A stretch of 64,000 bases of DNA from positions 186,001-250,000 of the forward strand of contig NZ_JADNRC010000005.1 of NCBI RefSeq assembly GCF_015594725.1. Reading direction: 5' to 3'. Shown piece after piece: positions 44,730 through 54,232 of this stretch. The notes under the pieces are model-generated. The model worked only from the letters and a program-made list of their open reading frames with translations, did not search any database and was not told the origin of the DNA. This stretch comes from Flavobacterium sp. ALJ2 (GTDB taxonomy: Bacteria; Bacteroidota; Bacteroidia; Flavobacteriales; Flavobacteriaceae). The first letter of the stretch is position 1. Each line of letters begins with the position of its first letter. Both the position numbers and the translations under genes were made by a program.

Positions 44730-46010
44730 TTAATAAGAACTCTTCATCTTCTCTTTTATAGCATCTAAACACAAATTATTAATACTTCCTTCATGTGTAT
44801 GTTTTGTTTCTTTAGGCGACTTAAACGTACCGTTTTCAAGTTGTTCGGCAACTTCTTTATATGCATCTCTAAACGGCATTCCTGCTACAACCATCTCATT
44901 TAATGTATCTACTGTAAACAAGTAATCGTATTTTTTATCTTCTAAAATATGGTCTTTTACCGCAATGTCTTTTATGGAGAAAATTGCAATGTCTAAACAA
45001 GCTTTTAGGTTTTGAATTGCTGGAAACAATCCTTCTTTTAAAAGTTGTAAATCTCTATGATAGCCACTTGGTAAGTTATTTGTAATTAAAGTAATTTCAT
45101 ATGGTAATGCTTGTATTTTGTTACATTTACCACGAATTAATTCAAATACATCAGGGTTCTTTTTATGTGGCATAATGCTCGAACCTGTTGTAAGATGCGA
45201 TGGTAAACTGATAAAATCAAAATTCTGACTCATATACAAACAAACGTCCATTGCAAATTTAGATAATGTAGCTGCAACACTACTCATTGCAAAAGCGACT
45301 GTTTTCTCTGCTTTACCGCGACTCATTTGTGCTGCTACTGCATTGTACTTTAAAGTTTCAAATCCTAGCTCTTTTGTTGTAAATGTTCTATTTATAGGAA
45401 ATGAACTTCCATAACCTGCCGCTGATCCTAATGGATTTTGATCTACAATTTTGGCAGCAGCATTAAGCATCGTAATATCATCAATAAGACTCTCTGCATA
45501 AGCCGAAAACCACATTCCGAATGAGGATGGCATTGCAATTTGCAAATGTGTGTATCCTGGCAATAATACATTTTGATGCTTTTCTGCAGATTCCATTAAC
45601 AAGTCAAAAAGGCTTTTTACTTGTTCTTTTAATGCTTTTACTTCATCTTTAAGATATAAATGCACATCGACCAAAACTTGATCGTTACGTGAACGTGCTG
45701 TGTGGATTTTCTTTCCTGCATCGCCTAATTTCACCGTTAGTAAATATTCAATTTTGGAATGCACATCTTCAAAACTATCTTCGATTACGAAATTTCCTTT
45801 TTCGGCATCTTCAATGATTTCGTTTAATGCATCCACTAATGAATTGGTTTCATCTGCAGTTAAAAGCCCAATTTGCCCCAACATTTTTGCATGTGCAATT
45901 GAACCTAATGCGTCATATTTTGCTAGGACTAAATCAAGTTCTCTATCGTTTCCAACAGTAAATTGTTCGATTTGTTTGTCAGTTGGTATTCCTTTTTCCC
46001 AAAGTTTCAT
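44730..46010 (-). CDS. argH: Argininosuccinate lyase
   Basis: 426 residues. Last step of arginine synthesis: argininosuccinate to arginine and fumarate. Signatures are HTARSRNDQVLVDVHLYLKD, PGYTHLQIAMPSSFGMW, NPLGSAAGYGSSFPINR and the fumarase-superfamily loop GSSIMPHKKNPDVFE. It is the last gene of the operon, after the HNH gene. The product call is certain. Confidence 0.97.
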   Translation of the reverse strand: MKLWEKGIPTDKQIEQFTVGNDRELDLVLAKYDALGSIAHAKMLGQIGLLTADETNSLVDALNEIIEDAEKGNFVIEDSFEDVHSKIEYLLTVKLGDAGKKIHTARSRNDQVLVDVHLYLKDEVKALKEQVKSLFDLLMESAEKHQNVLLPGYTHLQIAMPSSFGMWFSAYAESLIDDITMLNAAAKIVDQNPLGSAAGYGSSFPINRTFTTKELGFETLKYNAVAAQMSRGKAEKTVAFAMSSVAATLSKFAMDVCLYMSQNFDFISLPSHLTTGSSIMPHKKNPDVFELIRGKCNKIQALPYEITLITNNLPSGYHRDLQLLKEGLFPAIQNLKACLDIAIFSIKDIAVKDHILEDKKYDYLFTVDTLNEMVVAGMPFRDAYKEVAEQLENGTFKSPKETKHTHEGSINNLCLDAIKEKMKSSY

Positions 46011-46055
46011 AGGTAGATTTTTAGATTTTTAGAAACAAATGTTTCTTGTGTATTA

Positions 46056-46766
46056 TTATTTTTTAAAAATATAATCATAATGAAACTCCAAGTACTTATG
46101 ATTGCCATTTTTTATTTTAATCTTAATGTTTTCATTTACACCAATCTTTTCAATATCTTTTAATTGATTTGATATCTTAATCAAACCATTTTTGTCAAAA
46201 GTGATAAAACCCAAATCAAACAATTTATCATAAGTTGGTAAAAGTAAAAGTCCATTAAATTTATCAACTTTTTCAAGATTATCGGACATTTTCCATGGCT
46301 TTATATGTGATGCAATCAAAAACCTTACATCCTCATAACCTGATATACTGCATGCGTTCCAGAGATTTATTAAATCATCTCTGAATTTCCCTTGACCAAT
46401 TCTACTTAAAATAATGGATTCTTTTTCTAATTTACTTAGATTATTATTATTTTTAATTTCATCAATTTCATCTAAAGAATTATCAAGTTGATTTCTATGC
46501 ATTTCTAAAAACTCAATATATAAATCAAGTGATCGACTATACATTCTATTTCCAGTTTTATTTTTTATATAAAATTCATCATAACTAAAATACTCATCTC
46601 TAATCTTAAGAACTTCTTCAGAATTAGTGATCTCATATAAATCAATTTCTTTTCCCAAAGAATTTTTAAAATGATTTGAAATTGTTGTTATAGTATTTGA
46701 ATACTTTTCAGATTTAGAAATTGAATCTTTATTTTCTTTAATCCAATTGTCAAATTTTGTTTTCAT
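46056..46766 (-). CDS. HNH endonuclease (HNH_2 type) inside the arginine operon
   Basis: 236 residues. The C-terminal half is an HNH_2-type nuclease: RIGQGKFRDDLINLWNACSISGYEDVRFLIASHIKPW with the catalytic His in ASHIKPW, then FNGLLLLPTYDKLFDLGFI with the Asn and a second polar site. The N-terminal half (ITTISNHFKNSLGKEIDLYEI, then NRMYSRSLDLYIEFLEMH) is a helical domain seen ahead of several restriction-type nucleases. It has no methylase partner, and no amino-acid-biosynthesis link. Flanking gaps are 51 and 45 nt, so it is transcribed with the arg genes. It is probably an acquired defence or selfish gene. Confidence 0.82.
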   Translation of the reverse strand: MKTKFDNWIKENKDSISKSEKYSNTITTISNHFKNSLGKEIDLYEITNSEEVLKIRDEYFSYDEFYIKNKTGNRMYSRSLDLYIEFLEMHRNQLDNSLDEIDEIKNNNNLSKLEKESIILSRIGQGKFRDDLINLWNACSISGYEDVRFLIASHIKPWKMSDNLEKVDKFNGLLLLPTYDKLFDLGFITFDKNGLIKISNQLKDIEKIGVNENIKIKIKNGNHKYLEFHYDYIFKK

Positions 46767-46817
46767 AATCTATGACTTAATTAATAATAACAATTCTCAA
46801 AGTTTTTGGTAAAGAAA

Positions 46818-47888
46818 TTATAATTCAAAAAAATCTGCCAATATTTTAATATACAATTCGATTCCTTCTTCAATTTCGTTGATAAAAATAAATTCGTCTG
46901 CCGAGTGTGAACGCAATGTTTCTCCTGGTCCTAACTTTAATGACTGGCAGCTTAAAACGGATTGATCCGAAAGCGTTGGCGAACCATAAGTTGTTCTTCC
47001 TAATGCGATTCCAGCCTGAACTAAACCATGCTCAACTGGGATTGAGGAAGCGTTAAGATGCATCGACCGCGGTGTTACTTCAGCTTTTACATTGGCTTTT
47101 ACCACTTCTAAAATTTCGGTATTTGAATAACAGTCGTTTACACGAATATCGACTACCAAATCACATTCTGACGGTACTACATTATGCTGTTTTCCTGCAT
47201 TTATCTGAGTTACAGTCATTTTTACAGGCCCTAACACATCGGATATTTTATCGTATCTATAGTTTCTAAACCATTCCATTATTGGAATAGCATTGTATAA
47301 TGAATTATCTTCATTTTGATGCGCTGCGTGGCTTGCTGTACCTTTTACCTTAACATCTAGCACTAATAACCCTTTTTCGGCTACAGCCAATTGCATCAAC
47401 GTAGGCTCCCCTACAATGGCGCAATCCAACTCTGGTAAATGCTGTAAAACACTATTTAATCCATTTTTCCCACTGCTTTCTTCTTCTGCAGAAGCTACGA
47501 TTACCAAATTATATGGTAACTTTTCGTTGTTATAAAAATGTACAAACGTTGCCAATAACGAAACCAAGCATCCTCCTGCATCATTACTTCCTAATCCGAA
47601 TAATTTGCCATCTTTTACAATTGCTTTAAAAGGATCGTTTGTATATGCCTGGTTTGGCTTTACTGTATCGTGGTGCGAATTAAGTAAAAGTGTTGGTTTC
47701 TTTTCATCAAAATACTTGTTGAAAGCCCACACATTATTGTTCTCTCTCTTAAAAGGAATTTCGTTTTGATTGAACCAATTTTCGATTAAAAGTGCCGTTT
47801 TATCTTCCTCACTTGAAAATGAAGGGGTTTCGATTAAACTTTTCAATAATGCTATTGCTTCTTGCTGGAGCGTTTCTATATTTTTCAT
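46818..47888 (-). CDS. argE: M20-family deacylase, acetylornithine/acetylcitrulline deacetylase type
   Basis: 356 residues. Zinc-site text is LLLNSHHDTVKPNQ (His, Asp), GSNDAGG (bridging Asp), VASAEEESSGKNGL (catalytic Glu-Glu), VGEPT and a late HSADEF (His). The dimer domain (AAHQNEDNSLYNAIP) is present. In Bacteroidota the ArgF' route carbamoylates an N-acylated ornithine, so the deacylase acts on N-acylcitrulline. Its place between argB and argH supports the assignment. Confidence 0.88.
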   Translation of the reverse strand: MKNIETLQQEAIALLKSLIETPSFSSEEDKTALLIENWFNQNEIPFKRENNNVWAFNKYFDEKKPTLLLNSHHDTVKPNQAYTNDPFKAIVKDGKLFGLGSNDAGGCLVSLLATFVHFYNNEKLPYNLVIVASAEEESSGKNGLNSVLQHLPELDCAIVGEPTLMQLAVAEKGLLVLDVKVKGTASHAAHQNEDNSLYNAIPIMEWFRNYRYDKISDVLGPVKMTVTQINAGKQHNVVPSECDLVVDIRVNDCYSNTEILEVVKANVKAEVTPRSMHLNASSIPVEHGLVQAGIALGRTTYGSPTLSDQSVLSCQSLKLGPGETLRSHSADEFIFINEIEEGIELYIKILADFFEL

Positions 47889-47977
47889 TTTTTAAATAGG
47901 TACTGAAGTACTAAGATTCTGTATTTTCTAAGATTGCAAAAATCATAGTTTCTTAGAAACTTAGCAACTTTTTTCTT

Positions 47978-48751
47978 TTATAATTTAATCGTTGTATGCA
48001 ATATACTCGAATTTTGCAACATACTATGATGTCCGATTTTTATGATCTGAACTCCCTTAGATAAGCTATTAAAACAATTATCTAGCTTAGGAATCATTCC
48101 AGAATGAATCACCTTTTCGGCTTTTAGTTTTTCGTATAATTCGGCATTTATTTCGGTAATTACTGAGTCATCATCTTCTGAATCTGACAAAACACCTTGT
48201 TTTTCAAAGCAATATGTAAGTGTAACATCAAAAACTTCGGATAAGGCAATCGCTAATTCACTTGCAATTGTATCGGCATTTGTGTTTAGCAATTGTCCGT
48301 TTTTATCGTGTGTAATTGCACAAAAAACTGGTACAATTTCATTTTCTAGTAATGTAGCTAGTAATTTTGTATTAACTTGCTTTACATCACCCACAAAACC
48401 ATAATCGATTGTTGGATGATTTCTTTTTGTTGATTGGATTAAATTTCCATCAGCTCCTGAAAATCCAATTGCATTATTATTTTTAGACTGTAATTGCGCT
48501 ACAATATTTTTATTAATCTGACCTGCGTAAATCATCACCACAACATCTAGCATTGCAGCATCTGTTATACGTCGACCATCAATCATTTGCGGAACCAAAC
48601 CAATACTTTCTGCCATTTTTGTAGCCGATTTTCCTCCACCGTGAATCAATACTTTATGTCCTTCTATCTTAGAAAAATCGGTTAAAAACTGCTCTAATTC
48701 TGATGGATTATCAATTATATTTCCACCTATTTTTATTACTGTAACTTTCAT
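47978..48751 (-). CDS. argB: N-acetylglutamate kinase
   Basis: 257 residues. Amino-acid kinase fold: KIGGNIIDNPSE (ATP site), LIHGGGKSAT (phosphate), NTNADTIASELA and SGMIPKLDN. Phosphorylates N-acylglutamate, the second step of arginine synthesis. It ends 89 nt before argE. No arginine-sensing N-terminal helix extension is visible, so it is likely a short, possibly arginine-insensitive form (inference). Confidence 0.94.
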   Translation of the reverse strand: MKVTVIKIGGNIIDNPSELEQFLTDFSKIEGHKVLIHGGGKSATKMAESIGLVPQMIDGRRITDAAMLDVVVMIYAGQINKNIVAQLQSKNNNAIGFSGADGNLIQSTKRNHPTIDYGFVGDVKQVNTKLLATLLENEIVPVFCAITHDKNGQLLNTNADTIASELAIALSEVFDVTLTYCFEKQGVLSDSEDDDSVITEINAELYEKLKAEKVIHSGMIPKLDNCFNSLSKGVQIIKIGHHSMLQNSSILHTTIKL

Positions 48752-48810
48752 TTTTTTTGAGGTTCTGAGGTACTAAAATTCTGATTTTATAAGTGACTTA
48801 GTAACTTAAA

Positions 48811-49758
48811 TTACAATTTCTTTAGAATCTTCTGTAACACTAATTGTGCTGAATATGTTCTGTTATTTGCTTGTTCTATTACAATAGAATTTTCGCTATC
48901 TAAAACTTCATCACTCACAATTACATTACGACGAACTGGGAGACAATGCATGAATTTTCCGTTATTGGTTAATGCCATTTTTTCGGCAGTAACAGTCCAA
49001 TTTGGGTCTAAATTGGTTACTTTTCCGTAATCGTTAAAATTACTCCAGTTTTTCACATATACAAAATCAGCATTTTCGAATGCTTTATCTTGATCATATT
49101 CAATTTTGCAATCTTTTGTTATTTCTGGACTCAATTCATATCCTTCCGGATGCGTAATTACAAAATCCATATTCTTTTGCATTTGCATCATTTCTACAAA
49201 TGAATTAGCTACTGCCTGAGGTAAAGCCTTAGGATGTGGTGCCCATGAAAGGACTACTTTAGGTTTATGTTTGGTTTTATATTCTTCCATTGTAATTGCA
49301 TCTGCCAGAGATTGCATTGGATGACGAACTGCACTTTCCATATTTACAATAGGTACTGTTGCGTGTTTTATAAATCCTGAAATAACTGTTTCAGCATAAT
49401 CTTTTTCTTTATTTTCTAAACCTGCAAAAGCTCTAATGGCGATAATATCACAATATTGTGAAACTACTTCGGCAGCTTCTTTAATATGCTCTGAAGCTCC
49501 TGAGTTCATAATTGCTCCGTCTTCGAACTCTAGTGTCCAGCCTTCATTGGTAAAATTCATTACCATTACGTTCATCCCAAGGTTTAAAGCAGCTTTTTGC
49601 GTACTTAAACGTGTTCTTAAACTTGGATTAAAAAATAACATCCCTAAGGTTTTATTCTTACCTAGGTGTTGATTTTTTAGTGGCTTTTTCTTGATTTTTA
49701 ACGCACTCTTAACCCATTTTGATAATGAGTTGATATCTTGAATTGAAATATAGTTCAT
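48811..49758 (-). CDS. argF': N-acylornithine carbamoyltransferase (ArgF')
   Basis: 315 residues, close throughout to the Bacteroides fragilis N-succinylornithine enzyme. Carbamoyl phosphate loop FFNPSLRTRLSTQKA, then WTLEFEDGAIM, RHPMQSLAD and MHCLPVRRN. The residue that decides acetyl versus succinyl substrate (Glu92 in Xanthomonas, Pro90 in B. fragilis) aligns with Ser89 here, in the loop NSGASE, so the acyl group cannot be assigned. The gene symbol is descriptive. It is 59 nt ahead of argB. Confidence 0.92.
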   Translation of the reverse strand: MNYISIQDINSLSKWVKSALKIKKKPLKNQHLGKNKTLGMLFFNPSLRTRLSTQKAALNLGMNVMVMNFTNEGWTLEFEDGAIMNSGASEHIKEAAEVVSQYCDIIAIRAFAGLENKEKDYAETVISGFIKHATVPIVNMESAVRHPMQSLADAITMEEYKTKHKPKVVLSWAPHPKALPQAVANSFVEMMQMQKNMDFVITHPEGYELSPEITKDCKIEYDQDKAFENADFVYVKNWSNFNDYGKVTNLDPNWTVTAEKMALTNNGKFMHCLPVRRNVIVSDEVLDSENSIVIEQANNRTYSAQLVLQKILKKL

Positions 49759-49820
49759 TGTTTTTTAAATTAATTTAGATAATGTGATAATTAGAAAACT
49801 GGATAATTTGCATTATCTAA

Positions 49821-49852
49821 TTTACTCATTAGATTATTTACTCATTAGATTA
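49821..49852. repeat. 16-bp tandem repeat at the proB stop codon
   Basis: TTTACTCATTAGATTA occurs twice in perfect tandem (49821-49836, 49837-49852). The second unit includes the last codons and stop of proB (49845). The rest of the 86-nt spacer to argF' holds further ATTATCTAA-type words. Confidence 0.8.
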
Positions 49853-50606
49853 TTTTAGTAAAAGGTATTTCTTTTTTTAATGCTTTTAAAATGAAATTAT
49901 CTTCTAATCCGTTTACGATCCAGGTTTCGATATTTGCTGCTTTGGCAATTGCTGCAGCTTCAATTTTTGATTGCATTCCTCCTGTTCCATGTGTTGACTT
50001 AGATTCTCCAATCTCTTTTTCTAAAAGCTGTAAATCATTTACCAAAGCTATTGTTTCTGGTACTTCATTATGGATAGATGCTTTCGTATAAATTCCGCTT
50101 GTGTTTGTAGCAATTATCAAAATATCTACATTTAATAAAACGGCTGTTAATGCTGCTAATTTATCGTTATCTCCAAACTGAATTTCATCAGTTGCAACGG
50201 TATCATTTTCATTGATAATCGGAATATAGTTGTTCTCAACCAAAACATTAATTGTATTTACAATATTGATTTTGGATTGTTCTTTTTCAAAATCAGAATA
50301 GGACAACAAACATTGCGAGGTCAATAATCCTAAATCACTAAAGTTCTCATGGAAAATCCGCATTAAATGAGGTTGCCCAATCGAAGCCAAAGCTTGTTTT
50401 ACAATAATCTCTTTGCCTTTGCTTTCTAATTTCACAAATTGTTTTGCTGCTGCAATAGCTCCTGAACTTACAATCACAAATTCATATTTGTCATTTAAAG
50501 CTGCAATCTGCATTCCAATATCCTCAATCTTTCCTCTCGAAATATGATTGGTTTCTTTGGTTAAGGTATTGCTTCCTATTTTTAATAAAATCCTTTTTTT
50601 AGTCAT
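49845..50606 (-). CDS. proB: Glutamate 5-kinase, short form
   Basis: 253 residues, an amino-acid kinase domain only, without the C-terminal PUA domain of the E. coli enzyme (367 residues). Motifs: LLKIGSNTLTKE, IVSSGAIAAAKQF, INENDTVATDEIQFGDNDKLAALTA, GTGGMQSKIEAAAIA. First step of proline synthesis. It ends in a short tandem repeat. It is separated from proA by a 236-nt repeat-filled gap. Confidence 0.93.
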   Translation of the reverse strand: MTKKRILLKIGSNTLTKETNHISRGKIEDIGMQIAALNDKYEFVIVSSGAIAAAKQFVKLESKGKEIIVKQALASIGQPHLMRIFHENFSDLGLLTSQCLLSYSDFEKEQSKINIVNTINVLVENNYIPIINENDTVATDEIQFGDNDKLAALTAVLLNVDILIIATNTSGIYTKASIHNEVPETIALVNDLQLLEKEIGESKSTHGTGGMQSKIEAAAIAKAANIETWIVNGLEDNFILKALKKEIPFTKII

Positions 50607-50842
50607 TTTTTTTAAGTGGCTAAGGTTCTGAGTTTTTATATTGTAAATTTTCTTTTAACTGTATATTTTTTTAACCGCAATCCCGATAACTATTGGGAGC
50701 GCAAGATTTTTATTTTCTAAACCTTTATAAACGCTAAGTTCACTAAGCCATATCTATAACTAAATTTTAAAATCTAAAATCGTTTATCATCAATCTAAAA
50801 TCTGAAATTCTAAGATAATCTAAGAAATCTAAATTATCTAAA
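50607..50842. repeat. Repeat-filled spacer between proA and proB
   Basis: Contains GTGGCTAAGGTTCTGAG near 50617, then an imperfect palindrome TCCCGATAACTATTGGGA (50681-50698) within an ACCGCAA...GCGCAAGA context, then GCTAAGTTCACTAAGCC, and a run of TCTAAAATCTAAAAT-type words to 50845. I see no gene. These resemble dispersed flavobacterial spacer repeats (recalled, not searched). Confidence 0.5.
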
Positions 50843-52039
50843 TTATCTAATTTGCCCTTCTCCATAAATATACCATTTATTCGTAACCAGATGTTGCAAT
50901 CCAATTGGTCCTCGCTGGTGCAGTTTATCTGTGCTAATGGCTAATTCTCCACCTAAACCAAGTTGCCCGCCATCTGTAAATCGAGTTGATGCATTATGAT
51001 AAACTGCTGCTGCATCTATAGATTCCATAAATTCCTGAGCAACAGCTTTATTTCTTGTGATAATTGCTGCTGAATGTCCACCACAATATTTATTTATTTT
51101 TTCAATAGCATGTTCCTCTGAGTCAACTGTTCCGATAACAATTTTATAATCTAAAAACTCTTCGTACCAAATATTTTCATCCTTAAAAACTGTTGTATTT
51201 TTAAATGAAACCAAGGTATTATCTACAATAATTTCAACTTTCGATTCGTCTAGTTCTTCGATTAAAATAGCCAAAAATCCTTCGAAATTTGGCAATCGTG
51301 AATCTACCAGAACTTTATCTACTGCATTGCAAGCTGAAATTTTGGATGTTTTTGCATTCAAAATCACTTTCAAGGCAATATCTGTATTTGCTTCTTTATG
51401 AACGTAAACAAAATTATTTCCCCGTCCGCTTACGATTACAGGGCAAGTGGCATGTGCTTTTACAAACTCTATTAATTTTTCGCCTCCACGCGGTACAATT
51501 AAATCTACTTTTTGTGTGGGTTTTTCTAAAAAAGTTTGTGTTTCTTGCCGATTAAAATTTAAATATTCTACCCACTCTGTCGAAACATTATTCTCTTTTA
51601 AAGCCTGATGCCATAAACTCACAATCTCTAAATTTGATTTCAATGCTTCTTTTCCGCCTTTAAGTAAAATTTTATTTCCCGATTTAAAGGCAATTCCACC
51701 AGCTTCGATAGTTACATCGGGTCTTGATTCGTAAATAATTAATATCGTACCAAAAGCTGCCGTTTTATTACTGACTTTAATTCCGTTATCGTGTACAAAA
51801 TGAAACCTTTCCACACCAACTGGATCTTCCTGAGATGCCAATTGGTTCAATGACAAAATCATTTCATTAATCTTGGCATTATCGACTTTTAAACGTTCTT
51901 CCATTGCTAAATCGGAGCCATTGTAAGCGGCTAGATCTGCTTGATTTGCCAGAATAATTTGGTTTCTTTCTTCATCGACAAGCTTTGCCATAGAGAGTAA
52001 AACCAAATTTCGCTTTTCAATTGATAATTGGTGGTTCAT
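50843..52039 (-). CDS. proA: Glutamate-5-semialdehyde dehydrogenase
   Basis: 398 residues. Reduces glutamyl-5-phosphate to the semialdehyde using NADPH. Motifs: FGTILIIYESRPDVTIEAGGIAFKSGNKILLKGGKEA, LIVPRGG, and the catalytic Cys in SKISACNAVDKVL. Ends with WYIYGEGQIR, typical. It is 53 nt after argD. Confidence 0.95.
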   Translation of the reverse strand: MNHQLSIEKRNLVLLSMAKLVDEERNQIILANQADLAAYNGSDLAMEERLKVDNAKINEMILSLNQLASQEDPVGVERFHFVHDNGIKVSNKTAAFGTILIIYESRPDVTIEAGGIAFKSGNKILLKGGKEALKSNLEIVSLWHQALKENNVSTEWVEYLNFNRQETQTFLEKPTQKVDLIVPRGGEKLIEFVKAHATCPVIVSGRGNNFVYVHKEANTDIALKVILNAKTSKISACNAVDKVLVDSRLPNFEGFLAILIEELDESKVEIIVDNTLVSFKNTTVFKDENIWYEEFLDYKIVIGTVDSEEHAIEKINKYCGGHSAAIITRNKAVAQEFMESIDAAAVYHNASTRFTDGGQLGLGGELAISTDKLHQRGPIGLQHLVTNKWYIYGEGQIR

Positions 52040-52092
52040 AATTTTTGTAGTTGGTTGTTGGGTAGTTGTTGTATGTAGTTAGCAATGAAAAA

Positions 52093-53232
52093 CTAGTGTC
52101 CTAATTCAGTTAAACTCTCTTTCAATGCTACAATGAATGTATCGATATCTGATTTTTTCACTGTTAATGATGGCAAAATTCTTAATAGATTTTTGTTGTT
52201 GGCACTTCCTGTAAAAATATGTTTCTCTACAATTAATTTTTTGCGAAGCGCACCGATTTCAAAATCAAATTCCACACCTAACATCAATCCTCTTCCTTTT
52301 ACTTTTATAATTTGAGGTACTTGCTTGATTTGCTCAAAAAAGTAAGCAGAAACTTCATTTACATTATCCTGTAATTTTAATTTTTCCATTACATCCAAAA
52401 CTGCAATTCCTGCTGCACAAGATAAATGACTTCCTCCAAAAGTAGTTCCTAACAATCCGAAACTAGCTTCAAATTCTGGAGAAATTAAAATCGCTCCAAC
52501 CGGAAAACCATTCCCCATTCCTTTTGCTACCGAAATAATGTCAGCCTTGATATTATGATGTTGGTATGCAAAAAACTTTCCGCTTCTTCCATAACCTGAT
52601 TGTACTTCGTCTAAAATTAAAACTACACCATGTTTTTTACAAGCTTTTTCTAAAGCCTGAAAAAATTCGGTTGTCCCTTCATCCAAACCACCTACTCCTT
52701 GAATTCCTTCGATAATTACACTAGAAACATCTCCTTTTTCAAGTTCTGCTTCTACTAATTCGATATTATTAAGAGGCAAGAAAGTAACTACTTGCTGTGC
52801 ATTTATTGGAGCTACGATTTTTTTGTTATCTGTAACCGCAACTGCTGCTGAAGTTCTTCCGTGAAAAGAATTATCAAAAGCAACAACTCTTGATTTTCCG
52901 TTATGAAAAGAAGCTAGTTTCAATGCATTTTCATTTGCTTCTGCACCTGAACTGCATAAAAACAATTCATAATCTTCTAATCCTGAAAGTTTCCCTAATT
53001 TCTCCGCTAATTCTACCTGCAAAGGATTCTGAATTGCATTAGAATAAAAACCTAAATTATCTAATTGATTTTTAAGTTTCGATACATAATCTGGCTGTGT
53101 GTGACCAATAGAAATTACTCCATGACCACCATATAAATCTAAATACTTAACTCCGTTATCATCTATAATTGTGCAATCTATTGCTTTTACAGGAGTTATG
53201 TCATAAAGTGGGTATACGTTAAATAAATTCAT
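52093..53232 (-). CDS. argD: Acetylornithine aminotransferase type (class III PLP)
   Basis: 379 residues. PLP-lysine region DIISVAKGMGNGFPVGAI, DEVQSGYGRSGKFFAYQ, FHGRTSAAVAVT, and the substrate block LYGGHGVISIGH. It transfers an amino group to N-acyl-glutamate semialdehyde. It is 22 nt after argC. Confidence 0.93.
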   Translation of the reverse strand: MNLFNVYPLYDITPVKAIDCTIIDDNGVKYLDLYGGHGVISIGHTQPDYVSKLKNQLDNLGFYSNAIQNPLQVELAEKLGKLSGLEDYELFLCSSGAEANENALKLASFHNGKSRVVAFDNSFHGRTSAAVAVTDNKKIVAPINAQQVVTFLPLNNIELVEAELEKGDVSSVIIEGIQGVGGLDEGTTEFFQALEKACKKHGVVLILDEVQSGYGRSGKFFAYQHHNIKADIISVAKGMGNGFPVGAILISPEFEASFGLLGTTFGGSHLSCAAGIAVLDVMEKLKLQDNVNEVSAYFFEQIKQVPQIIKVKGRGLMLGVEFDFEIGALRKKLIVEKHIFTGSANNKNLLRILPSLTVKKSDIDTFIVALKESLTELGH

Positions 53233-53254
53233 GTCTTCTTTTTGTTTATTTTTT

Positions 53255-54232
53255 CTAAAATCCGCTTGGTTTCAAATGTAAACCTGTCGTTTCTGGTAAT
53301 CCAAACATTAAATTCATATTTTGGATTGCTTGTCCAGAAGCTCCTTTGGTTAGGTTATCGATTATTGAAGTAATCAATATCCGGTTTCCACTTTTGGTTA
53401 AGCTAATAATACATTTGTTAGTTTGCACAACCTGTTTCATATTGATATTGGTTGTGGTTACGGTTACAAACGGTTCGTTTTTATAAAAATCTTCGTATTT
53501 CGCTACGATTTCATCTAAACTTTCTTCGACAGTAGTATATAAAGTTGCAAAAATTCCTCTTGCAAAATCTCCTCTGTTCGGAATAAATAACAACTCATCT
53601 GAATAAGCTGCCTGTAATTGATTTACACTTTGATTTATCTCTCCTAAATGCTGATGATCAAATGCTTTATAATGCGACATATTATTTGACCTCCAACTAA
53701 AATGTGTTGTTTCTGAAGGGCTTACTCCTGCTCCCGTACTTCCTGTTGTTGCATTAATATGTACATCGTTGTTTAAAAGCTCATTCTTTGCTAAGGGTAA
53801 TAATGCCAGTTGAATCGCTGTCGCAAAACAACCCGGATTAGCTATAAATTGTGCTTTCCTGATAGCCGTTTTATTCAATTCTGGTAATCCGTAAACGAAT
53901 TGTTTTCCATCAAAATTTGAATCTTCAGTCAATCTAAAATCATTTCCTAAATCAATAATTTTAGTATGACCTGCAAATTTATTTTCCTGCAAAAATGAAA
54001 TAGACTTTCCATGACCTAAACATAAGAACAATACATTTACATCTGGATTGATAACATCAGTAAAATCCATTTCAATATCTCCCAATAAATCGTGATGTGC
54101 TACAGATAATGGCTTACCTGCATTAGTTGTACTGTACACAAAATCGATATTCACATTAGGGTGATACATCAATATTCTTATCAATTCGCCAGCTGTATAA
54201 CCTGAACCGCCTATTATTCCAACATTAATCAT
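53255..54232 (-). CDS. argC: N-acetyl-gamma-glutamyl-phosphate reductase
   Basis: 325 residues. NADP fold GIIGGSGYTAGELIRIL, the active-site Cys in FIANPGCFATA, and the catalytic His in the late MSHYKAFDHQHLGEI segment. It overlaps argG by 8 nt, so translation is coupled. Confidence 0.95.
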   Translation of the reverse strand: MINVGIIGGSGYTAGELIRILMYHPNVNIDFVYSTTNAGKPLSVAHHDLLGDIEMDFTDVINPDVNVLFLCLGHGKSISFLQENKFAGHTKIIDLGNDFRLTEDSNFDGKQFVYGLPELNKTAIRKAQFIANPGCFATAIQLALLPLAKNELLNNDVHINATTGSTGAGVSPSETTHFSWRSNNMSHYKAFDHQHLGEINQSVNQLQAAYSDELLFIPNRGDFARGIFATLYTTVEESLDEIVAKYEDFYKNEPFVTVTTTNINMKQVVQTNKCIISLTKSGNRILITSIIDNLTKGASGQAIQNMNLMFGLPETTGLHLKPSGF

